Shown piece after piece: positions 35,936-46,500 of a stretch of 64,000 nt of DNA. The stretch spans positions 230,981 through 294,980 of the forward strand of contig VLTH01000001.1 of NCBI GenBank assembly GCA_008125075.1, in the 5' to 3' direction. A program made the translations under genes and the position numbers. The notes beneath the pieces were generated by a model. It was not told the origin of the DNA and ran no database searches. It worked only from the letters and a program-made list of their open reading frames with translations. The stretch's first letter is position 1; each line of letters starts with the position of its first letter. Source of the DNA: Acetivibrio alkalicellulosi. GTDB taxonomy: Bacteria; Bacillota; Clostridia; Acetivibrionales; Acetivibrionaceae.

Positions 35936-38458
35936 ATGGGTAAAAAGGTATTGATAATAGGTGGTGTTGCTGGAGGAGCCAGTACTGCTGCAAGACTAAG
36001 AAGAATGGATGAAGAGGCCGAAATTATTATTTTTGAAAGAGGTCAATATATTTCTTTTGCAAACTGTGGCCTTCCTTATTACATTGGAGATACAATATCT
36101 GATAGAGAAATGCTTTTAGTTCAAACTCCTGAGAGAATGAAAAAGATGTTTAATATTGAAGTTAGACTGGAAAATGAAATAACAAGTGTTAAACCCAAAG
36201 ATAAAGTAATTATTATAAAAGATTTAAAAACTGATAAAGTATATGAAGAAAGTTATGATTTTTTAGTTTTATCACCAGGTGCAGCACCTATTAAGCCAAG
36301 AATAAATGGAATTGACAATCCCAATATTTTTACCTTGAGAAATATGTATGATGTTGATGCTATAAAAGACTTTATTACCAACATGTCACCTAAAAGAGCT
36401 GCTGTAATAGGTGCAGGCTATATTGGCATGGAGATGGCTGAAAATCTTCATAATCTTGGATTAAAGGTGACTGTCATCGAAAAATCAGATCAGGTATTAA
36501 ATACTCTTGATTACGATATGGCTGCGTTAGTGCATGAACATGTTCTGTCAAAAAAAGTTCACCTATACTTAGGTGACGGTGTGAAAGAATTTAAACATCA
36601 TCAAAAGGAAACTGAAATTATTTTAGAAAGCGGTAAAACAGTAAAAGCTGACGTTATAATTCTAGCAATTGGTGTAAAACCCGATGTTGGTTTTATTTTA
36701 GACAGTGGAATACAATTAGGTGATAGGGGTGGAATAAAAGTTGATTCATACTTAAGAACATCAGATCCAAATATTTATGCTGTAGGAGATGCTATAGAAG
36801 TAGAGGACTATATATCAAAAGATAAAACAATTATAGCCCTTGCTGGCCCTGCTAATAGACAGGGTAGGATTGTAGCCAACAACATTACAGGGAAGAAAGA
36901 ACAATACAAGGGAACTCAGGGGACAGCAATCGCAAAAATATTTGACATAACAATAGCAGGTACAGGTAATAATGAACGAAACCTAAAAAGTAGAGGTGTG
37001 AAATTTTTATCAACAATAACCCAATCTAAATCTCATGCAGGTTATTATCCAGGAGCACTGCCAATGACTATTAAATTACTCTATTCACCTGAAGGCACTA
37101 TTTTAGGATCTCAAATTGTAGGTTTTATTGGTGTAGATAAGCGCATTGATGTTATTTCTACTTCAATTAAGTTTAATAAAACGGTATTTGACTTAGCAGA
37201 ACTAGAGCTAGCATATGCTCCTCCATACTCTTCTGCAAAAGATCCTGTAAATATGGCAGGCTTTGTTGCATCTAATGTACTTGAGGGAAACATGGACATT
37301 AGTTACTGGCATGAAATTGATCATATAGATAAAGACAAGACAATAGTATTAGATGTGAGAGAACCTGCTGAAAGGAGTCTTGGTTTTATTAAAGACTCAA
37401 TAAATATACCTGTTGGTGAAATTCGGGAGAGGTTTAATGAGTTGCCTTCTGACAAAGAAATTATAGTTTGTTGTCAGATTGGACTTAGAGCGTATGTTGC
37501 AGCTAAAATATTAAATCAAAAAGGTTTTAATAATGTGAAAGTTCTAACGGGGGGATTTAAGCACTACGATACCATTGTACAGTCTAAATACAATTTAGAT
37601 AATCAGGATTATGAATATGGCGAAAGTGAAATGAACTATACTGATTTAAATAAACAGGAAATCTATAATACAGAGACAGGTGATTTAAATCCGGAGAATA
37701 AAGGAACTGGTGAAATTATTCAGTTAAATGCTTGTGGTTTATCTTGCCCAGGGCCCATAGTCCAAATTTATCAAAAAATGAATGAAGTAATTGAAGGTAC
37801 AATTCTTGAAGTTGTAGCCACAGACCCGGGATTTTCAAATGATATTAAGTCATGGTGTGCTAAAACAGGAAATACTCTTTTAGAAGTAAAACAAGAAAAT
37901 GATAAAATTAAAGCCATGATAAAAAAGGGTTTAGACATTAAAAAGGTTGATGGCTTAGCTAATAAATCTTTATCTATTGATGGATTGCCTCAAAATAAAA
38001 CCATTATAGTGTTTAGTGGAGAATTAGACAAGGCTATAGCCTCCTTTATAATTGCTAATGGCGCTGCGGCAATGGGGCGAAAGGTTACTTTGTTTTTCAC
38101 ATTCTGGGGACTTAATATTTTGAGAAAGTCTACTGCACAAAACATAAAAAAGGACTTTATTGAGAAGATGTTTGGAAAAATGATGCCTCAGGGAAGTGAA
38201 CATCTAGGATTGTCTAAAATGAATATGCTTGGTATGGGTTCTAAAATGATTCGAGGCATTATGAAGAAGAAAAATGTTGCTTCTTTAGAAGAATTGATAA
38301 AGCAGGCTCAAAGTAATGGAGTAAAGCTAATGGCTTGTAATATGTCTATGGATTTAATGGGTATAAAGCAAGAAGAACTTATAGATGGAGTTGATATTGG
38401 TGGAGTAGCTGCGTACTTAGGGGAAGCTGAAGAATCAAATGTTAATTTGTTTATATAA
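35936..38458 (+). CDS. CoA-disulfide reductase / rhodanese / TusA / DsrE four-domain fusion
   Basis: 840 residues from ATG 35936, which has AAAGGAG upstream. Domain order: FAD/NAD(P)H CoA-disulfide reductase (1-450; GGVAGGASTAARLRR, redox Cys44 in SFANCGLPYY, GAGYIGMEMAE, YAVGDAIEV), rhodanese (about 464-550; LDVREPAE, active-site CCQIGLRA), TusA/SirA (about 593-665; CGLSCPGPI) and DsrE-like (about 686-840; FSGELDKAIASFIIANGAAAMG, conserved Cys in MACNMSMD). Each extra domain carries a sulfur-accepting cysteine, suggesting persulfide relay from reductase to acceptor. Role in polysulfide reduction or sulfur trafficking is inferred. Confidence 0.93.
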   Translation: MGKKVLIIGGVAGGASTAARLRRMDEEAEIIIFERGQYISFANCGLPYYIGDTISDREMLLVQTPERMKKMFNIEVRLENEITSVKPKDKVIIIKDLKTDKVYEESYDFLVLSPGAAPIKPRINGIDNPNIFTLRNMYDVDAIKDFITNMSPKRAAVIGAGYIGMEMAENLHNLGLKVTVIEKSDQVLNTLDYDMAALVHEHVLSKKVHLYLGDGVKEFKHHQKETEIILESGKTVKADVIILAIGVKPDVGFILDSGIQLGDRGGIKVDSYLRTSDPNIYAVGDAIEVEDYISKDKTIIALAGPANRQGRIVANNITGKKEQYKGTQGTAIAKIFDITIAGTGNNERNLKSRGVKFLSTITQSKSHAGYYPGALPMTIKLLYSPEGTILGSQIVGFIGVDKRIDVISTSIKFNKTVFDLAELELAYAPPYSSAKDPVNMAGFVASNVLEGNMDISYWHEIDHIDKDKTIVLDVREPAERSLGFIKDSINIPVGEIRERFNELPSDKEIIVCCQIGLRAYVAAKILNQKGFNNVKVLTGGFKHYDTIVQSKYNLDNQDYEYGESEMNYTDLNKQEIYNTETGDLNPENKGTGEIIQLNACGLSCPGPIVQIYQKMNEVIEGTILEVVATDPGFSNDIKSWCAKTGNTLLEVKQENDKIKAMIKKGLDIKKVDGLANKSLSIDGLPQNKTIIVFSGELDKAIASFIIANGAAAMGRKVTLFFTFWGLNILRKSTAQNIKKDFIEKMFGKMMPQGSEHLGLSKMNMLGMGSKMIRGIMKKKNVASLEELIKQAQSNGVKLMACNMSMDLMGIKQEELIDGVDIGGVAAYLGEAEESNVNLFI

Positions 38459-38480
38459 AGTGCATTTAACAAATGTGAAA

Positions 38481-38509
38481 AAACTTAAGTTCCGCAGTTT
38501 AGCGTCCTC
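38481..38509 (-). repeat. Intergenic repeat family A, partial copy 4 (inverted)
   Basis: AACTTAAGTTCCGCAGTTTAG then CGTCCT, matching copy 2 for 20 bases; its outer end has diverged. Confidence 0.55.
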
Positions 38510-38580
38510 GGAGTCTTTGCAAAACCTTTCATAATTTTAATTGATATTGGTTACAATAAAAACGAAAGGTGGAGATTTAT

Positions 38581-38700
38581 ATGGGCAAAAAGAAGAAAGT
38601 AGATGAAAATCTACCTAAAAACAAAGAATACATTGAAAAATTCTATAAAAAATCCGAAGCTGAAATAAAGAAACAAGAAGGCGAAGGAAAGATTAAGTAA
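38581..38700 (+). CDS. 39-residue highly charged protein
   Basis: ATG 38581 follows GAAAGGTGGAG. The peptide (MGKKKKVDENLPKNKEYIEK...) is rich in Lys and Glu, has no hydrophobic core and probably forms a single amphipathic helix. It has a terminator of its own. Function unknown; the ribosome site and spacing make translation likely. Confidence 0.6.
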   Translation: MGKKKKVDENLPKNKEYIEKFYKKSEAEIKKQEGEGKIK

Positions 38701-38785
38701 ATTAGTAAATTTAGGGACGGTTCTTGAATTGAATTAGGGTGATAGTGAAAAATTAAAGTTAAAATTAAAAAGCAAATCACATAAA

Positions 38786-38818
38786 AAAATCTCGGTGTAG
38801 AAAGCTGAGGTTTTTTTG
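38786..38818 (+). terminator. Rho-independent terminator
   Basis: ATCTCGG pairs with CTGAGGT (with G-U pairs) around a 9-base loop, flanked by A and T runs. Confidence 0.65.
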
Positions 38819-38923
38819 CATTGCTAAATAAATTGAAGATTAGCAATGCTGGAATGATAACTTTCACTTAAGTTTACCTACAAGACGCTGTGAAAAGTTT
38901 AGACAATCCTTATCAAAAAAAAG

Positions 38924-38959
38924 ATCATAAGTATATGACAATTGTCATGTACCTATGAT
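38924..38959. promoter_or_regulatory. 36-base near-perfect palindrome upstream of the giant-protein operon
   Basis: ATCATAAGTATATGACA and TGTCATGTACCTATGAT are complementary except for two positions that allow G-U pairs, with a two-base centre. It lies 226 bases before the first gene of the secreted operon. Could be an operator for a large dimeric regulator or an RNA hairpin. The rest of 38701-39185 shows no gene. Confidence 0.5.
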
Positions 38960-39185
38960 AAATGTCACTTGTTCAAGTATCAACATTTATTTATTATATA
39001 TTTGTATTTAGGAATGCTGATAATATAACTTCCACTATTTTACACATTCCTTAATTAAAGATAATATTGAAGAATTCAAATTGAGGGGAGAGATTTTCTT
39101 GAAACATATATTAAGAAGATAAAGCTTTAGTAGTATCAAAGGTACTGATTATGTGGAAGTCAACACAAACTAGGAGGAATAAAAA

Positions 39186-40580
39186 ATGAAGGCATTAAAA
39201 ATCAAAAAATTAATTGCAACTATTTTTGTAGCTGTTGTATTTTTTAGTACAATACAAACATCATTATTTTCAGAAAATAACTGTGATATGTGCAAAGTTA
39301 CATGCTTTTGCACAGAGTATGAACTATCAGAGCCTATAATAGGAGATATTTTACAGATTGTTGGTTATGAATTAGAACTGATTCCTGGTGGTCAGGGAGA
39401 ACCCATTACAACAAGCTTGGAAAGAAGTATATTAAAGGTTAAAATACCTGTAGATTTAGATAATGAAGAGGTTATATCTGGAATACAAGTTGATTTATCA
39501 AAAATGAAAAATGTTGTAATAAGTGTTAGGGATGGAAGAAAACTTTTGGACCGCATTTACATTGAAGAAAATAATATTGATGGTTTATGGAGTGTACCTG
39601 TTTATGGGAATAAGGTTACATTAAGAGTTGAAAGTAGTTGGAATTGGGCTAGGTCAAATAATGTTAACGAACCTTATGTTGAAATAGGCAAAATAAAGTA
39701 TAACAAAAAAAAGCAAATAGATAAAACAGTAGATTATTTTATTAGCAGTAAGGTGGCGCCGATTCCAGCTTTAATGAATGCAGAGTATATTAAAAGCTTT
39801 ATTGATAAAATATATGGAATAAATAGTTCTGATATAAAAGTAGACTCTGATATATTAGATGAATATACAAATAGCAACGCTAGTGTTGTATATGATGTAA
39901 GGCATGGAGGAAGTCTTGATGGGCTAAATATGCTAAGATTTGGTGAGGACTTAATAAATATAGATGACATGAAAAATAACTCTGACTACAAAAATTGGAT
40001 AATACAAAGATCTTGCTTAGTATTGAACACCACAGCAGCCGGTTCGTGGTGTGATTATTTAACAAGTAATAATAACAATACAATAAAAGGAATATTTGGA
40101 TATTCAGAAGTGATGAAAGTGTATGTTGGTAGTGCTCATAGATATACAAGACATTTTGTCGAGTTATCCCAAAATAAACCAATGTTGGATTCATATTTAG
40201 GCAGTCACGCTCAGTTAGCAATGGACATTGTAAAAAGTTCTAAACGAATCAATAATAGTGTTCATTGGGCAAATAGACATGCTTATGCAACTGTAATAAT
40301 AAATGAAAGTAATTTGACAGACTCTATGTTTACTGTCACAGAAAATTCAAGTGATACTTATCGATTTTATCGTTTGAAAATAAAAAATCCTGATGCACAA
40401 CTTGATGTAGTCTTGGCAGAAATAGAAATGCAAGGAAAGTACTTTGTGGCTGAATACGGCCAGCTTGTAAAACAAAATGGGGAATATGATTTTGTTAGAG
40501 ATTCATCAGGAGAAATAATATGGAATCAAGAAGTATTGACTGATTATGAAATCTTTAATCCTGGAAGGAGTCGAAATTAA
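39186..40580 (+). CDS. Secreted protein with putative His/Cys (caspase-fold-like) domain and discoidin-like tail
   Basis: 464 residues. Signal peptide (1-29). A cysteine-rich start (NNCDMCKVTCFC) is followed by a beta-rich region, then a segment reading VVYDVRHGGS (His240-Gly) and WIIQRSCLVLN (Cys277), strands ending in HG and SC 37 residues apart, as in caspase/gingipain-fold peptidases and the DUF6345-type proteins. The end (YRFYRLKIKNPDAQLDVVLAEIEMQG) resembles the last strands of an F5/8 (discoidin) domain. AGGAGG precedes ATG 39186. Its stop overlaps the next gene's start by one base. Enzyme activity is inference; a structural role is equally possible. Confidence 0.6.
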   Translation: MKALKIKKLIATIFVAVVFFSTIQTSLFSENNCDMCKVTCFCTEYELSEPIIGDILQIVGYELELIPGGQGEPITTSLERSILKVKIPVDLDNEEVISGIQVDLSKMKNVVISVRDGRKLLDRIYIEENNIDGLWSVPVYGNKVTLRVESSWNWARSNNVNEPYVEIGKIKYNKKKQIDKTVDYFISSKVAPIPALMNAEYIKSFIDKIYGINSSDIKVDSDILDEYTNSNASVVYDVRHGGSLDGLNMLRFGEDLINIDDMKNNSDYKNWIIQRSCLVLNTTAAGSWCDYLTSNNNNTIKGIFGYSEVMKVYVGSAHRYTRHFVELSQNKPMLDSYLGSHAQLAMDIVKSSKRINNSVHWANRHAYATVIINESNLTDSMFTVTENSSDTYRFYRLKIKNPDAQLDVVLAEIEMQGKYFVAEYGQLVKQNGEYDFVRDSSGEIIWNQEVLTDYEIFNPGRSRN

Positions 40581-43500
40581 TGAAAAAATCTATAGTAGTT
40601 ATAATTTTATTATTTATAATTATGTCTTCTGCAACAGTATTTGCTCAATCAAATAACACCATATCTAATGAGTGTCTAACAGTTGAATTTAATATGTCAG
40701 AAGACATTTCTAAGAATGGAAGATTTAGAATTATGTCATCCTTTATGGGTGGATTTGTTCCACTAATGCAATTAGATACATCATATACTACAATTAGAAT
40801 TGACGGAGAAAATTACATTTTTAAAGGAACTCCTACTTTTCATAATAATATAAGTACAACTGATTATTACATAGAAGAAAAAAATATTCATGTAAGACAA
40901 GTTCTTGAGATAGTATACAATACTTTTACTAAAAAAAATGATACTGTAGAAATAAAGTATATTGTTTCAAATACAGGTAATGATTCTAAAAGCGTGGGTG
41001 TAAGAATTGCTCTCGAGACTTCAACATTTTATGGTCATTATCTAAGAGTTCCGATTAATACACATTCAACAGGAGCCATGCAAGAATCAGAGTTTACAGG
41101 AGACAATATACCTTCATATTGGATAAATTTTGGAACAATACTTAACCCGATAAAGATTATTCAAGGAACTTTCTATTCTAATTCAAATCAAATTAAACCT
41201 GATAAAATTCAATTTGTAAGTAGCAATCTTTACAATTACCCCTGGGATTATACCATAAAGAATAATCTTTATGCACCACGTTGGATAGCCATGTATTGGG
41301 ATACAAAGGAATTTGAACCAGGTCAAAATCGAGAGTATCTGACACACTATGGATTAGGAGATTTACAACCAGAGTATGAAGTTCCTAAACATATAGCAAT
41401 TGCGGCTCAAAATGAAGTAGAAGTAGATGATATATTTACATTGACAGCATTTTTTGACGCCAGAATAGGAGGCCGGAATTTGGTTGCAACGCTTCATTTA
41501 CCTGAACAATTAAATTCATTATCTCCAACAAGTGTTGATTTGGACAATTTTACAAGTGAAAAAATGGCATCGTGGAAGATTAAAGTACCTCCATCGGCAC
41601 AAGCAAAAGAGTATACCTATAGAATTGAGGTAACCTCTGATGACCATCAAGAACCTGAATGGGTGGAAAGAAAAATAATGGTACTTGGAGGAGATCTTAC
41701 AGAAGTATCTTCCCAATGGCATAGAAGTATAAATAGTGTTCACAATGGATATATTGATGATAATAAACTTAATATTGAAGAAATAGAGAATAATAATTAT
41801 TGGACATCATGGGATAATCATTACGAGAAACATTCAAGTTTTTCAGGTGAAAAGAGTTTATTCTATGGATCAGTAGATGTGCCACAAAACGCCAATAATT
41901 TAGTTTTAACTGGACAAAATGGAGAGAATATAAGATTAAGTGGACAATTAAGTGTCTTTGTAAATGGTTTTAAAATAGGTGATTTTCAAGCACTAAACAG
42001 ATTAAATATAGACAAAAAGTATTTAATGCCCGGTAGAAGAAACGACATATTGCTTATACTTACAAATAATACAGGAGCAAGCACATTAGAGTTATCTAAA
42101 ATAAAAGTACAGTCAAATTTAGATTCAAATCATAACGAAGAAAAGATACTAGACTTAAATGGATTTAAAATTCAATACGATGAAAGTAATCTAAAAAATA
42201 GTAAAATAGTACAATACCCTGAAAATTTAATTCTAAAAAACCATTCTATTGATTTAGGTGAAATGGGATTTTCAAGTGATGGTGAGATTGAATATGCATC
42301 ATTTAAAGGAAAAATAAATGGTGATATATATAAATATAATGGATGGCACCAGATTGAAAAACTGTTTTCCTCAAATGAAAACTCTAATATTCTATTTGAT
42401 TATAGTTATGAATACGCCAGTGTTTATTTGGAAAATATAAATTTTGAGCAAATGGACACAAATTTTTTCGATCTTACTAAAACCATGGAAAATACATTTG
42501 CTGAGGTTTATGAAGATGGATCTATTTATTTATCACCTTTAGTTGAATTTGATATTTTAGGACAAATAGAGCCGTTATATTTACATATATGGATAGAAGA
42601 AAATACAATGTCTGTTGGAACAAATGTAAATCTTAATTTAGATTATCTTTTTAGGGTGTCAAAAAAATATAGTGGTTATCATAAAATGAGCACAGTCAAT
42701 CTATCAGGCGGATATGAAGTTGATCTATTTACCAAAGAAATTACTAATAATACATTAGGAATTGAAACCTACGATGATGAAAAAATAAGACTTTATATAC
42801 CTGATTTTGGAGAAATATCTTTTAAAAGTGCAACTATAGATAAAAATAATATAATTGCAAAGGATTTAGAATTTAATTTTTCTAAAGACTGTATATTTAA
42901 AGGGTTAAGACCAGGAAACAATCCTGACTTTACATTAGAATTTGAAGAATTGGCATTTAATAGGAATGTTACAAATTTATCAGACTTAATAAATTCTTTT
43001 GACATTACAATTACATTAAATGAAAATATAGAATTTTTAGGAGGCGCTTATTTAAAAGCTGGTTCTAAATTTGAGGGAAGTGTAATTGACAATGACTTTT
43101 TTATTAGTTTTGATGGTCAATTTATCTTGCCCGATGATGATGAAACTGAAGTAGGTGTTAGTTTTACAATTAATTCATATGGCTATGTTGAATTTAGTGG
43201 AAGTGTTATATTACAGGATGGTTTAAAAATTGGAGATATTAATTTAAGTCCTGATGAAGGTGTAAGTATAATTCGTTTTGCATACTTACAGTCAACATAT
43301 TTAGAATATGAAAAAGTATCTCCCACAAGGATTCTTTTCTCTTTTGAAAATGTAGGCGCAAGTTTTGAAATTGAAGGAGCAGGAGAGGTAAAATTCAACA
43401 TAACTCAGTTTGCAATCAATGAGAATTATGGCGTAGATCTTATAAGGGCAACAATTAAAGGAGACATATCTTTTCTAAATGGCAATTTAATAATATCAAC

Positions 43501-46500
43501 TGGTAATGAAGGTATTATTGCTTTAACATATGATGCAGATGAGAAATTCATTTTTGATGCACAAAATGTATTTGTTAGAATGCCAAGAGTAGGTCAAAAT
43601 GGTTTAGAAGGTATTACTAATCTTAAGATGTCTACAACAAAAGGACTGCATTCCTTTTCCATGACATCAGATGAAATAATAACTTTACTTGAAGGATTAG
43701 TAACCATAGAGGGTCTAAATCTAGGAGTTGAAAAAGAAGGTGAGGTGTACTCACTTACATTAATAGCGAAAAAAGCAACCTGTGATATCAAAAAAGCAAT
43801 TCCTCAGTTAGACATAAAATTTGATATAAATAATCTTATGTTAAAAGTTCAGGATTTAAGTTCTAGTAATCCTAGAATGGAAATAATCACCGAAGATATT
43901 ACATTTAGACGTAGCTTAAATCTTAATTTAGGAATGAATTTTAGAGCACAGGGAATAAGGCTAAACTTAAAAAATAATACAATAGATTTACTTGAACCTA
44001 CAATTACTTTACCATCTATTGGAGGATTAGAATTTTATGAAGATGAAGCTTGTACAACAAGGCTTAGCAATCCAACAATCGGGGTTAGTTATTTAAGGAC
44101 AAGTTATAATGGAAAATGGAACATGTCAGTTGGAACACTTAATTTTAATGGGGCATGTGTCTATAATCTAATACAGGCAGATATATGCAAAGTAATACTA
44201 ACAGGTTTGTCATTAGGTAAAAATAACGACAAGTATGAACTTAAAATAAGAAAAGCACATATAACTGTTGGAAGTGGATATAAATCTGAAATTAAAAATG
44301 TAACCATTAGTAATGATAGTGTTAATATTGGTGGAGGATCTTTTACTATACCTGAATTAAATATAGGAGGTATGGGAATAAAGAATTTTAAAGCAAAAAT
44401 CGGAACTGAAGTAAGATCAGATGGAAAGAAGTATCCTTATCTTGGAGGGGAATGTAGTGTTATAATTCCAGGACTTTCAGCAGTTAATGGATATCTTACA
44501 GTACAAAGTCATAAAGATAATTTCTTTGGTCAGATAAAAGAGGCTTCCTTTGAGCTTACTTTAGGAAAAACAATTCCCCTTGGCTCAACAGGTCTTAGTA
44601 TAAAGACACTTAGAGGAAGTTTTACAAGTGGAAGACTTCCACGTAATTTTCCACAGGATTTTAGATTTATGTTTGAATCTGGAAACAACCTTAAAATTGT
44701 TTCTATGGGTATGGGTCTTGTAGATAGTACAACAGGTGGAAAAGTATTAAAGTCAGATGCTGATGTTTGGGTAGAACTTAAAAACTGGGGGTTTGCACTT
44801 GGAACAGATTCTAGCTTTTTTGAAGGTTTTATAACTGGAAAAGCAGATGCTGCTTTTGCAAATGGAATTTTTGCAGGTAAAGTAAAAGTAAGAATAGCTA
44901 TTGTAGAAGGAAGGGTATCATTTTATGTATACAAATATGAGGGTAAAACTTCTTTAAGTGGAGAAGGTTCGGTAAGTGTAAAACTTAAAGAAGGTGAAAT
45001 AGTCAATAAAAAGGTACGAAGACTCAGAATAAAAGTTCCTAAAAGAGATGTTTGGTTTGATGGTATTGATGTAAAATTTGGAAGATTTACAAATGGAAAA
45101 GTAGGTTTTCAAGGAAGTGTTAATTTTCCTGTGCTAGGTAAAATGACAGCATTCTTTGGAGATGGTGGAATAAAATTTTTCACAAATTATAAGATTTATG
45201 TTCCAAATATGAGCAATCAAGCTCAGACTAATACTTTTGTAGTTGCTGGAACACCGGTATTTCCATTAGATGGCATGAATTATGGAAATGGTATTGGCAG
45301 TGCATACACATCTTCTGGATATCCATCTAGTACGCCAACTTTTGAAGATATTTTTGAAAATGGTGTTTATAAAGGAGCAAAAGTAACATTCTCTAATTCA
45401 GATGACTCCTTTGAAAGAATTATATTAATTGCATTGGCGGATAATGGTATACCAGAGTTGGTTATAAAACATAATGGTGTAACAATACCTCTTAATGATA
45501 AAAATATAGAGTATGAAATAAGTGAGGTTTCTAAAGAGGATGATGATGACAATGATATTGATGAATCAGGTATATCAGTATTACTGGCGATAAAAAATCC
45601 TGGGGTGGGAAATTTTACAATAGAAGCAAGAAATGAAGAAGAGGTATCACTTTCATTAATAACTAAGCTAAACGAGCCAGAGCTTGAAATAGAAAGTGTT
45701 AATGAAAATAAAGAACAAAAGACGGTAACTGTAACAGGTAGAATAACTAATCATAACAACACAGAAAATGTCAATATAATTTTTAGAGATGCTATGATAA
45801 ATGATGATAATGATTTATCTGGTGAAAGAATTGTAGCTACTAGTAATCAAGCAAATATTAATGGTGTAACACAATTTACAGTTATTAATGGAGAATTTTC
45901 AGTTGAAATTGATACTTCAATTTTAAGAAGTGGTCATTATACACTTATAGCTGAGTTGGAGCGAAAAGTCACTTATAGAGAAGGAGAAGAACTCTTTAAA
46001 GAAGAAATATATGTTATACCTGATGACACTGAGGAAGAAGAATATGAAGTATATACAAGAGAACAATATCAGGATAATCAAGAAGTGGTTGTTTTTGAAT
46101 TTATAAATGATGAAATGAGAGAAGTAACAAACCTTCAAGCATATATGTATTCAGAAAATACTGATAACTTTAGTTTAGTAGTTGATTTTGACAGTGTAAC
46201 TAAAACAGCAGATGGATATTTAATGTTTGCAGATTGTTTTGTTGATGACCAGTTTGTAGGCACAAGGAAAACAAACTTAGGATTCTTGACAGAGGCAAAA
46301 ATTGATGGATATACAAAATATTTATCTGTTGAAGAAGATGGAGAAGAAATTTTAAAGCCTGTCAGAATGATGATCTATATCATACCATACAAGTATATTG
46401 ACCCTGAAAAAGGATTTGTATATGACTTTGACACAGATTTAGGATTTGGAAATACAGTAGTAAATAATATTATATTAGGACCTGAATCAGATAAGGTAGA

